A stretch of 27,400 nt of DNA, taken from assembly GCA_045576335.1 (NCBI GenBank), contig JAZNGH010000012.1, positions 1-27,400 on the forward strand. The letters are read 5' to 3'. The position numbers and the translations under genes were made by a program. The notes beneath the pieces were generated by a model that ran no database searches, had not been told where the DNA came from, and worked only from the letters and a program-made list of their open reading frames with translations. Source of the DNA: Scatosoma sp045576335. GTDB taxonomy: Bacteria > Bacillota > Clostridia > Christensenellales > Borkfalkiaceae. Positions 8,042-14,557 of the stretch are shown piece by piece (position 1 is the stretch's first letter; the number at the start of each line of letters is the position of its first letter).

Positions 8042-9549
8042 TATTTTTTACCCTCCGCAACTTTCAAGGTAAGCTTGATTTTGTCCTTGGGAATAACGAG
8101 GCTTACGAGGTCGTTTTCATTCCAAAGGTCTTCACAGGCAAGCACGTAATCTTCTTCGTTTTCCGTACGGACGATATAGCGGTAATATTCGCTTTTATAA
8201 ATCAAGGAAATGATATGTCCTTGCGCGCCGCCCTCGTCGAGGTTGTCGCTCATTGTGATATCGTGCAAACCGACCTCTACGTTGACTTCCACGTCCGTCA
8301 AATCGATTTTTTCGCCCTTGACGGTGATAAGATATCCTTCCTCGTCCAAATGACTGCCGGGGTACAGCTGGGTGACGTCACATTCAAATTCACCGTCGCC
8401 AAATTCCACGGTATTGCGTTTGGTGATAACGCCCGAAAATTTATTCACGCGGAATACTTTTTTCATAACGTGTATGCCGTCAGGCTTGATTACAAGCCCT
8501 ACGCGATCGCCGACGGCAGGGGTGGTCGTGCTTTGAATTTCAATCTCGTATCTTCCGCATTGTACGAGTATCTGATAATGAATACCCTTAAAGATTACGG
8601 ACGTGACTTTGCCGCAAAGCATACCGCTTTCCGTCGAGGTAATCTGCACGTCCTCGGGACGAACGACGACGTCTACGGGCTCGTCCTTTTCAAACCCGCC
8701 GTCAAGACATTCGAAGCTTTTTCCGCAGAAACGGACTTGTCCGTCTTTGGGCATAACGCCCGTAAAAATATTGCTTTCACCGATAAAGTCGGCAACGAAG
8801 GTGTTTTTCGGCTCGTTGTAAATCATTTCAGGCGTTCCGATTTGCTGAATTGCACCGTCTGCCATAACGACGATTGTATCCGACATTGTAAGGGCTTCTT
8901 CTTGGTCGTGGGTAACGTAAATGAAAGTAATGCCAAGGCGTTTGTGCATAGCTTTGAGTTCTAATTGCATTTCCTTGCGCATTTTCAAATCGAGCGCGCC
9001 GAGCGGCTCGTCCAAAAGCAAAATTTCAGGCTCGTTTACGATTGCGCGGGCAATGGCAATACGCTGCTGTTGACCGCCTGAAAGGGTGGAGATTGCACGC
9101 TTTTCAAAGCCGCTCAAATCCACGATTTCGAGCGCTTTTTTTACTTTTTCGGAAATGATTTCCTTGGGGATTTTTTCGTATTTGATTTTCTCTTTGCCCT
9201 TTTTATCTACGTAAGTTGTTTGAATACGTTTTTGCTTTAAGCCGAAAGCGACGTTTTCAAAAACGTCGAGGTGGGGGAAAAGCGCGTATTTTTGGAATAC
9301 AGTATTGACAGGACGGCGGTTGGGCGGCAACAAGCTGATATCCTCGCCGTTGAGTAGAATTTGTCCGCTCGTTGGCATATCAAAGCCCGCTATCATACGC
9401 AAGGTCGTTGTTTTTCCACAACCGGACGGACCGAGAAAGGTCATGAATTCGCCCTTGCGAACGTATAAATTCATATTTTCCACGACGGAAACCCCGTCAA
9501 ATTCTTTGCATACGTCGATAAGCTCAATAATTTTCGTGTCTTGTGTCAT
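8041..9549 (-). CDS. potA: Polyamine ABC transporter ATPase PotA, with two TOBE-like domains
   Basis: ATP-binding subunit that powers polyamine uptake at the inner face of the membrane. Walker A GPSGCGKTT is at residues 40-48, the signature LSGGQ at 156-160, Walker B ILLLDEP at 176-182 and the switch histidine at 214, so it should hydrolyse ATP. It has 502 residues against about 350-380 in familiar PotA proteins. Two places carry the excess: a lysine-rich insert at about 107-128 in the helical subdomain, and a C-terminal extension. The latter seems to repeat the TOBE domain: residues 312-364 (GKVTSVIFKGIHYQ to KPDGIHVMKK) resemble 444-496 (GHIISLIYKSEYYR to PKDKIKLTLK). Ribosome-binding site GGGAG lies 8 bases before the ATG. 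It is 30 bases downstream of the regulator. Confidence 0.93.
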   Translation of the reverse strand: MTQDTKIIELIDVCKEFDGVSVVENMNLYVRKGEFMTFLGPSGCGKTTTLRMIAGFDMPTSGQILLNGEDISLLPPNRRPVNTVFQKYALFPHLDVFENVAFGLKQKRIQTTYVDKKGKEKIKYEKIPKEIISEKVKKALEIVDLSGFEKRAISTLSGGQQQRIAIARAIVNEPEILLLDEPLGALDLKMRKEMQLELKAMHKRLGITFIYVTHDQEEALTMSDTIVVMADGAIQQIGTPEMIYNEPKNTFVADFIGESNIFTGVMPKDGQVRFCGKSFECLDGGFEKDEPVDVVVRPEDVQITSTESGMLCGKVTSVIFKGIHYQILVQCGRYEIEIQSTTTPAVGDRVGLVIKPDGIHVMKKVFRVNKFSGVITKRNTVEFGDGEFECDVTQLYPGSHLDEEGYLITVKGEKIDLTDVEVNVEVGLHDITMSDNLDEGGAQGHIISLIYKSEYYRYIVRTENEEDYVLACEDLWNENDLVSLVIPKDKIKLTLKVAEGKK

Positions 9550-9579
9550 AGGTATTCTCCCGAAAGTCTTTTGTTCAGC

Positions 9580-10113
9580 TTAAAAATTAGGGGGCGTAGA
9601 AACCCACAGGAATTTGGCTTTACCCTTGGCTTTGTTAAGTATAGAATGCGGTTTTTCCGCGGCATAATAAAAGGCTTCGCCCTTTTTACAGATATAACGC
9701 TTACTGCCCAGCACGATTGCGATTTTACCCTCTAAAACATACCCGAATTCTTCACCCTCGTGCGGTACGTCGCCTGTTGTAGAGACGTTTTCGGCAAGCT
9801 CCACCAAAACGGGCTCCATCATATTTTTTTGTGCGTTGGGAATTAACCAGTTCCATATGACGCCGTCCGTGTCCTTTTCAATAAACTCTTCTTTGGTAAA
9901 AACGACCTTCTCTTCCGTTTCCTCGCGAAAGAACTCGGAAAGGTTGCTGCCCAAAGCAGCAAGGATATCCGTCAGCGTTGCGATAGAGGGGCTGTTCAGA
10001 TTGTTTTCAAGCTGTGAAATATACCCTTTCGTCAGCTCGCAACGGTCGGCAAGCTCCTCTTGCGTTAAACCTAACTGGTTTCGCATTTGTTTAATTTTTC
10101 TGCCTAAATCCAT
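9580..10113 (-). CDS. XRE-family regulator with C-terminal cupin domain, probable polyamine operon repressor
   Basis: Transcription factor of 177 residues. Residues 1-62 are an XRE helix-turn-helix (KIKQMRNQLGLTQEELADRC, then TKGYISQLENN and PSIATLTDILAAL). About residues 105-175 form a cupin: GEEFGYVLEGKIAIVLG, KRYICKKGEAFYYAAEKPHS. This architecture is common for regulators sensing small molecules such as polyamines (PuuR-like) and is often first in pot operons. Here it is 30 bases upstream of potA on the same strand, so it probably controls its own operon. The Shine-Dalgarno is weak (AGAG). Two tandem palindromes at 10136-10174 lie just upstream and are good candidates for its sites. The ligand is inferred from context only. 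Confidence 0.88.
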   Translation of the reverse strand: MDLGRKIKQMRNQLGLTQEELADRCELTKGYISQLENNLNSPSIATLTDILAALGSNLSEFFREETEEKVVFTKEEFIEKDTDGVIWNWLIPNAQKNMMEPVLVELAENVSTTGDVPHEGEEFGYVLEGKIAIVLGSKRYICKKGEAFYYAAEKPHSILNKAKGKAKFLWVSTPPNF

Positions 10114-10135
10114 TTTTTATCTCTGCACCGTTTCG

Positions 10136-10174
10136 GTTTGTTAATAATAAACGAAAAGTTTAGTTAAAATAAAC
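10136..10174. promoter_or_regulatory. Two tandem operator-like palindromes upstream of the pot operon
   Basis: Site 1, GTTTGTTAATAATAAAC (10136-10152), and site 2, GTTTAGTTAAAATAAAC (10158-10174), are both 17 bases, share 13 positions and have matching GTTT/AAAC arms around an AT-rich core. Their starts are 22 bases apart, two helical turns, as expected for two dimers on one face. They lie 23-61 bases upstream of the XRE-cupin ATG, where its promoter must be; a plausible minus-strand -10 (TATTAT) falls inside site 1. Binding by the neighbouring regulator is inferred. Confidence 0.6.
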
Positions 10175-10197
10175 TTTACGATAATTATTATATATAT

Positions 10198-11247
10198 ATG
10201 GAAATAATATGTCAATCGTTTGAAAGGGATTTTAATAACAAATTTTATATATTTTTTGAAAAAAGAATAAGGAAGGTTTTGCGAGGGTTTTTTGTACGTT
10301 TTGCGGTATCGGCGCTACGCAAACGGTGGCGCGTGCTCACCAAGGATTATCAGATATATTCGGTTGAACACAACCGAGCGTATTATCCGTATCGGTGCAC
10401 GATTGATAGAGTTGAAGAAAATGGCTTGACAACGCTGGAAAGTGATGTTATAATAACAAGCGAAAACATAAGACGCTCGTTTGGGGATAAGGTTGCAACT
10501 TTGGAAGAGGCTATCAGCAAAGCTGACCCTATCGTAGCGAACGCCTTTAAGAAAAACGAAAAGTATTTGAAAATCGTTGACGCGCATTATAAAACAACAG
10601 AAGAGCAAACGGCTCATTTTTCAGTAGAAGAAGGCGGTATATCGTTCGATATAGACGAGGACGCTCAACCGAGTGACGATAATAGAAAGCAATTTCAAAC
10701 ATATTTCTACGAAACGGGGCATAACCTTGACTATGTAATCGGGGAAAGGAGAAAGATGGGCGGGCTTGCTTCAACAACCTATCGTAGTCCAAACTATACC
10801 GAGGAAAAAATTTATTACGATAACAAAGGTAATGTAGTAGGACGGTCAATTAAACACCTTTCTTTCGATGAAATGATAAAAAAAGAAGGTAGGGAGTTTA
10901 TTGGTGTCTATCGTCAAATCGTTGAAAAAAGAACTAAAAAGAAAGCTTCCAAAAAGGAAACCTATAAAGAAATTTTTAAGGATTTTAAGGATGAGCCACT
11001 TGTAAATAGACGACAGCTTTCGGATATTTTAGATGGTATAACAGATGGCGAAATGTTACGTATGGGGTATAGTTTAGGAGCTTCTCATACCGAACGCAAT
11101 ATTGATTATTGGAAAAAGCATAAAGTTGGGGAAGAGGCTTTTGCTCACTTTACAAGTGCTATAAGTATAAATCGTGAGGTCGAGGAAATGTTAGCTGGGA
11201 TATTCAGCAAGTCTTATGAGATTTTCAAGGAGATAATGCGGCTATAA
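10198..11247 (+). CDS. Phage-minor-head-type zincin domain protein, probably inactive or truncated
   Basis: Open frame of 349 codons; residues from about 97 on resemble, from memory, the C-terminal zincin-like domain attached to Mu gpF-like phage minor head proteins. Seen: a HExxH-like site QTYFYETGHNLDYV in which the first histidine is Tyr171 (YETGH, 171-175); RRQLSDILDG; GASH with His297; DYWKKHKVGEEAFAHF (312-318, candidate third ligand Glu); and a closing SKSYEIFKEI. Upstream of this no MuF domain is recognisable. ATG 10198 lacks a Shine-Dalgarno, and a perfect promoter lies inside the frame at 10426-10454, so a shorter product from TTG 10501 (AAGG 8 bases before it) is possible. Base composition is visibly AT-richer than in neighbours, suggesting transfer. 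It shares TAATG with the next gene. Function is unknown: effector, decayed phage protein or domesticated domain. Confidence 0.55.
   Translation: MEIICQSFERDFNNKFYIFFEKRIRKVLRGFFVRFAVSALRKRWRVLTKDYQIYSVEHNRAYYPYRCTIDRVEENGLTTLESDVIITSENIRRSFGDKVATLEEAISKADPIVANAFKKNEKYLKIVDAHYKTTEEQTAHFSVEEGGISFDIDEDAQPSDDNRKQFQTYFYETGHNLDYVIGERRKMGGLASTTYRSPNYTEEKIYYDNKGNVVGRSIKHLSFDEMIKKEGREFIGVYRQIVEKRTKKKASKKETYKEIFKDFKDEPLVNRRQLSDILDGITDGEMLRMGYSLGASHTERNIDYWKKHKVGEEAFAHFTSAISINREVEEMLAGIFSKSYEIFKEIMRL
10426..10454 (+). promoter_or_regulatory. Perfect consensus promoter inside the open frame
   Basis: TTGACA (10426-10431), 17 bases, TATAAT (10449-10454): an exact match to the housekeeping consensus. It would start transcripts near 10461, about 260 bases into the frame that begins at 10198, and so feed the zincin-like domain and the following small gene. 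No other convincing promoter was seen for these two genes. Confidence 0.7.
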
Positions 11248-11507
11248 TGACTATTGAAGAATTGGAGATTTTTCGTAAAAAACTAAAAGAAAAACAAGCC
11301 AAAATGACAGAAGAAGAACGTTGTCATAATCGTGAATACGGGGAGTTGATTATAAAGTATGGACAACGCTATAAAGAGGGGTTGCCATTTCAAATGCCGT
11401 ATACCTTTGAGGAATTAAAAGAGGCTTACGAGACGGATAGACCGTTTCATACTTGGGAAAAATATAAGGGGTGGTATACTCCCGTTCCCGACGATTGGCT
11501 ATTATAA
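11247..11507 (+). CDS. Small coupled protein of unknown function
   Basis: 86 residues, not recognised. The N-terminal third is a charged, probably helical segment (EELEIFRKKLKEKQAKMTEEE); the C-terminal half is aromatic (FHTWEKYKGWYTP, ending PDDWLL). No membrane segment or signal peptide. Its ATG overlaps the stop of the preceding gene by one base (TAATG), with AAGGAG 14 bases upstream, so it is probably translated by reinitiation. A small gene tied so closely to a possible effector is the arrangement of toxin-immunity or toxin-antitoxin pairs, but nothing in the sequence proves that role. A strong terminator follows 17 bases after its stop, closing a two-gene unit. Confidence 0.65.
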   Translation: MTIEELEIFRKKLKEKQAKMTEEERCHNREYGELIIKYGQRYKEGLPFQMPYTFEELKEAYETDRPFHTWEKYKGWYTPVPDDWLL

Positions 11508-11524
11508 AAACAATTCAATAATTC

Positions 11525-11557
11525 AGAGCAACGCTTTTTTGAGCGTTGTTCTTTTTT
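11525..11557 (+). terminator. Intrinsic terminator of the accessory two-gene unit
   Basis: AGAGCAACGCT (11525-11535) pairs with AGCGTTGTTCT (11542-11552) with one G-T pair, and is followed by a run of T to 11557. Confidence 0.9.
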
Positions 11558-11560
11558 ATA

Positions 11561-11647
11561 CCATCTCGGCGACCGAGATATAAACAGCGCAAACAAAAAT
11601 TTCCCTTTCGCGAGTAGGGATATAAACAACGCGACGCGATATTCGCG
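11561..11647. repeat. Cluster of short hairpins with a repeated 14-base tag
   Basis: Hairpin ATCTCGG-CGA-CCGAGAT (11563-11579) is followed by GATATAAACAGCGC (11577-11590); a second hairpin, TCCCT to AGGGA (11602-11620), is followed by GATATAAACAACGC (11619-11632), 13 of 14 identical and 42 bases on; a third, CGCGA-TAT-TCGCG, is at 11635-11647. No gene was found between the terminator at 11557 and the rpsT terminator. It is too short and irregular for a CRISPR array and may be a dispersed repeat or the scar of a mobile element. Confidence 0.55.
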
Positions 11648-11702
11648 GCTCAATGATTTGTGAAAGGGGTTATGAGCGGACACGTAAAATTGGCGTGACA
11701 CG

Positions 11703-11731
11703 AAAAAAGAGGTCTACCGTTTGGCAGACCT
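11703..11731 (-). terminator. Intrinsic terminator of rpsT
   Basis: On the minus strand AGGTCTGCC pairs with GGTAGACCT (11710-11731, one mismatch, AAAC loop) and is followed by CTTTTTTCG. It lies 29 bases beyond the rpsT stop. Confidence 0.88.
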
Positions 11732-11760
11732 TCATATTTATAATATGATATGGTTACGAG

Positions 11761-12024
11761 TTAGTTCAAAGATGCGAGCTTCTTCGCAAGCTTTGCCTTT
11801 CTGTTGTTTGCGTTGTTCTTATGAATAACGCCTTTCGTTACTGCACCGTCGATAGCGGATACGGTTTCGGGGAAAAGCTTCGTAGCTTCTTCCTTGTTGC
11901 CTGCTTCTACTGCAGCGAGGAATTTCTTGACTTGCGTTTTCAAAGCGGACTTAATCGCTTTATTCTGCATCGTCTTTTTCTCGATAACCAAAACTCTTTT
12001 CTTTGCGGATTTAATATTAGGCAT
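11761..12024 (-). CDS. rpsT: 30S ribosomal protein bS20
   Basis: Small basic protein that binds 16S rRNA in the 30S body and helps assembly. 87 residues, normal length. It opens MPNIKSAKKRVLVIEKKTMQNKAIKSALKT and continues with a lysine-rich two-helix pattern ending NNANNRKAKLAKKL. The ATG is preceded by AAGGAG on the minus strand. It is monocistronic, with its own promoter (12079-12107) and terminator, and diverges from murI. In many Firmicutes rpsT is also alone, often near holA or lepA; here it marks the border between the accessory island and the cell-wall genes. Confidence 0.97.
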   Translation of the reverse strand: MPNIKSAKKRVLVIEKKTMQNKAIKSALKTQVKKFLAAVEAGNKEEATKLFPETVSAIDGAVTKGVIHKNNANNRKAKLAKKLASLN

Positions 12025-12078
12025 AATGTTCTCCTTGTTTTTCCGATTTTTTCTTGCATCAAATCAATTGCGTAGAAT

Positions 12079-12107
12079 ATTTTAACATAAATTCCTTGGA
12101 TTGTAAA
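12079..12107 (-). promoter_or_regulatory. Probable promoter of rpsT
   Basis: Read on the minus strand: TTTACA (12107-12102), 17 bases, TAAAAT (12084-12079). Transcription would begin near 12072, leaving a leader of about 48 bases before the rpsT ATG. Confidence 0.65.
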
Positions 12108-12175
12108 CTGTTTTTGGGGTGGAAAAACACGAAAAAAGATAAATTTTCAAAAATTTTCTCACTTTGGAGGTGAAA

Positions 12176-12964
12176 ATGCAAATGCGAGAGGGCGGCGTAG
12201 CCTTTTTTGACAGCGGTATCGGCGGTTTGACTGTTATGGCTACTTGCAGAAAGTATCTACCCGACGAAACCTTTTATTATCTCGGCGATAACGCGAGAGC
12301 GCCTTACGGCGCACTTCCCACGGAGCGTATACAAAGCTACGTGTTCGAAGCGTTTGAGGTTTTTGCAAAGCTGCAAGTAAAAGCGGCGGTCGTGGCGTGT
12401 AATACCGCCACTGCCGTATGTGTAGAGACGTTACGCCAACAATACGCTTTTCCGATTGTGGGGGCAGAGCCAGCCGTTTTTTCCGCGGCGCGCAAGTACA
12501 ACGATATTCTCGTCCTTTCAACGCCTGCCACCAACGATAGCGCGCGCTTTCACGCGCTGTGTCAACGCGCCAAACGCCGTTTTCCCCAAACGGAAATACG
12601 CGCCATTCCTTGTCCGTCGTTGGCGGGCGCAATCGAAAAGGGCATATTTCAAAGCGCAACCGACTATACGGCGTATCTGCCCAAAGCCGCTCCCGCCGCC
12701 GTCGTGTTGGGTTGCACGCATTATATTTATATAAAAGAAGAGATACGCGAGTTTTACGGGTGTGAGGTATACGACGGAAACGAGGGGATCGCGCGCCGTT
12801 TACGTTCCCTTCTTGAAAAAAATAGGGACGGGCAACCACCGCTGACCCAAGACGCAAAAAATCCTATGCAGGGGTCAAACGTAGGCAAAAAAAAGGGCTC
12901 TGTTCTCTTCTTGGGGTCACAGGAAACGTACAATCAAAGCGTTTTCGAACAAACGTTCGTGTAA
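12176..12964 (+). CDS. murI: Glutamate racemase
   Basis: Cytoplasmic enzyme that interconverts L- and D-glutamate, giving the D-Glu that MurD adds to the peptidoglycan stem. 262 residues from ATG 12176, which follows GGAGGTG by 4-5 bases; an in-frame TTG at 12164 precedes and overlaps this Shine-Dalgarno and is rejected. FFDSGIGGLTV holds the substrate-binding Asp/Ser (12-13); the two catalytic cysteines are Cys75 in VVACNTATAV and Cys180 in LGCTHY. No separate terminator was seen before the mraZ promoter. Its place just ahead of the dcw cluster matches its pathway role with murD at 19852. Confidence 0.95.
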   Translation: MQMREGGVAFFDSGIGGLTVMATCRKYLPDETFYYLGDNARAPYGALPTERIQSYVFEAFEVFAKLQVKAAVVACNTATAVCVETLRQQYAFPIVGAEPAVFSAARKYNDILVLSTPATNDSARFHALCQRAKRRFPQTEIRAIPCPSLAGAIEKGIFQSATDYTAYLPKAAPAAVVLGCTHYIYIKEEIREFYGCEVYDGNEGIARRLRSLLEKNRDGQPPLTQDAKNPMQGSNVGKKKGSVLFLGSQETYNQSVFEQTFV

Positions 12965-13031
12965 ATTTGTCAATGAGTGGTCAAAAATCCCAAAATTTTC
13001 AAATTTTTTTCAAAAAAACGGCTTAAAACTA

Positions 13032-13060
13032 TTGACAAGGGGCAAAAGTGGTTGTATAAT
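13032..13060 (+). promoter_or_regulatory. Perfect consensus promoter of the dcw cluster
   Basis: TTGACA (13032-13037), 17 bases, TATAAT (13055-13060). The start would be near 13067, 52 bases before the mraZ ATG. MraZ proteins repress their own promoters through short G-rich repeats; here AAAGTGG (13045-13051) lies in the spacer, and GGGATAAA occurs twice downstream (13090-13097 and 13108-13115). Whether these are MraZ boxes is a guess. Confidence 0.85.
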
Positions 13061-13118
13061 AGTATCAAGCATTTATTTTAATGTGTAATGGGATAAAAAA
13101 GCAAGGAGGGATAAAGCA

Positions 13119-13544
13119 ATGTTCAAAGGCGTATTCGAACATCAGTTGGACGACAAAAACCGCTTGCGTATTCCCTCTCGCTTCAAGAAAGAGCTGACGG
13201 GGGAGCACGGTGAAAAGACGTATAGCTTCTTCCGCGGTATGAACCGTTGCATTTGCGTAATGTCGGACGACCTTCTCGACGACACGATTAGCAGCTTGTC
13301 GGAAGAGGGCATATCGGAAGCCAGCGAGGCTTCGACGCTTTTCTTCGGAAACATATTCTCCGCCGAAGAGGACGGTCAGGGCAGAGTAACGCTCCCGACG
13401 GCACTCAAAAAAATGGCAGGGATTACCAAAAACGTAGTTACCCTGGGTAGGGGCAAACGCTTGGAGATCTGGGCGGCTGAAAGATATTACGAGTATATCG
13501 AAGGCGTCGATTACGACGCGGAACTCAAAAAATTGGGGATTTAA
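13119..13544 (+). CDS. mraZ: Transcriptional regulator MraZ
   Basis: DNA-binding AbrB/SpoVT-fold protein that forms rings and represses the dcw operon. 141 residues, the usual length. The two DxxxR motifs of the family are present, LDDKNRLRIPSRFK near residue 10 and EDGQGRVTLPTALKKMAGI near residue 83. ATG 13119 follows AAGGAGG. First gene of the cluster, 3 bases ahead of rsmH. Confidence 0.97.
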   Translation: MFKGVFEHQLDDKNRLRIPSRFKKELTGEHGEKTYSFFRGMNRCICVMSDDLLDDTISSLSEEGISEASEASTLFFGNIFSAEEDGQGRVTLPTALKKMAGITKNVVTLGRGKRLEIWAAERYYEYIEGVDYDAELKKLGI

Positions 13545-13547
13545 GCA

Positions 13548-14486
13548 ATGTTGGAATTTTCGCACAAACCCGTTATGTTGGAAGAATGTATGCAGGGGCT
13601 GGCTTTGAAAGAGGGCGGCGTCTGGTTCGACGGAACGGTGGGTGGCGGTGGACATTCCTACGAGATACTCAAACGCACCGCTCCAAACGGCAAGCTGATC
13701 GCAACCGACCTTGACGACGAAGCAATCGAAGCCGCAAACAAGAGATTGTCCGCCTTTGCAGGCAGATATTCCATTTATAAATCTAATTATAAAGATTATG
13801 AAATCGTCTTTGAAAAGGCGGGGATAGATAAAATCGACGGAGCAATTTTGGATTTCGGTATCTCTTCCCATCAAATAGACGACGAAGAACGCGGTTTTTC
13901 TTATCGAATGGCAGACGCGCCGCTCGATATGCGAATGGACAGAAACGCGCCGTTGACGGCAGAGATCGTTCTCAATACGTATTCGGAAGAAAAGCTGACG
14001 AGAATACTGAAAACCTACGGTGAAGAAACGTTTGCAAAGCAGATTGCCAGAAACGTAGTAAAATACCGTCAGGACAAGCCCTTGAAAACGTCGGGGGAGT
14101 TTGCGGAAATTATCCGTAACAGCATTCCCGCAAAATTCCGTTTCGGCGCACCGTGTGAAAGAAAGAGCTTTCAAGCTCTTCGTATAGAAGTCAACGGGGA
14201 GTTGGACGGGCTGTACGAGCTTACGTTATCTTTATCGCGAAGATTAAAAAAAGGCGGGCGTATCGTGATTTTGACCTTTCAATCCTTGGAGGACAGAATC
14301 GTAAAAGAGGCGTTTCGGTATTTGGAAAATCCTTGCAGATGCCCGTCGAGTTTTCCCGTATGCGTATGCGGAAAAAAACCAGAGCTTAAAATTATAACGA
14401 AAAAACCCATTACGGCAGGGGAAGCCGAATTGCAAGAAAACTCGCGAAGCAAATGTGCAAAGCTGCGTATCGCGGAAAGAATTTGA
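13548..14486 (+). CDS. rsmH: 16S rRNA (cytosine-1402-N4)-methyltransferase
   Basis: SAM-dependent enzyme (formerly MraW) that methylates C1402 in the ribosomal P site. 312 residues. It begins with FSHKPVMLEE, the family start, then the SAM-binding loop DGTVGGGGHS; later SSHQIDDEERGFSYR, APLDMRMD, and the closing cysteine-containing stretch NPCRCPSSFPVCVCG with ITKKPITA are all characteristic. The Shine-Dalgarno GGGG lies in the end of mraZ, only 3 bases separating the genes, so translation is coupled. Confidence 0.97.
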   Translation: MLEFSHKPVMLEECMQGLALKEGGVWFDGTVGGGGHSYEILKRTAPNGKLIATDLDDEAIEAANKRLSAFAGRYSIYKSNYKDYEIVFEKAGIDKIDGAILDFGISSHQIDDEERGFSYRMADAPLDMRMDRNAPLTAEIVLNTYSEEKLTRILKTYGEETFAKQIARNVVKYRQDKPLKTSGEFAEIIRNSIPAKFRFGAPCERKSFQALRIEVNGELDGLYELTLSLSRRLKKGGRIVILTFQSLEDRIVKEAFRYLENPCRCPSSFPVCVCGKKPELKIITKKPITAGEAELQENSRSKCAKLRIAERI

Positions 14487-14557
14487 AAAGTCGATTACAA
14501 AAGATAAGGGAATTTATATAAGGAAAAACGTGAAGAACGGAGGAAAGGAGTAAGGCT

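Noticed and set aside
11561..11647. Possible CRISPR array
   Set aside because: Only two tag copies, hairpins differ in sequence, no regular spacers and no cas genes.
11670..11699. Tiny frame MSGHVKLA behind AAAGGGG, like the start of a YebC-type protein
   Set aside because: Eight codons only; the four-residue match is too short to be called a gene fragment.
13065..14174. 369-codon minus-strand frame across mraZ and rsmH
   Set aside because: Covers two firmly identified genes on the other strand and the mraZ promoter; no independent support.
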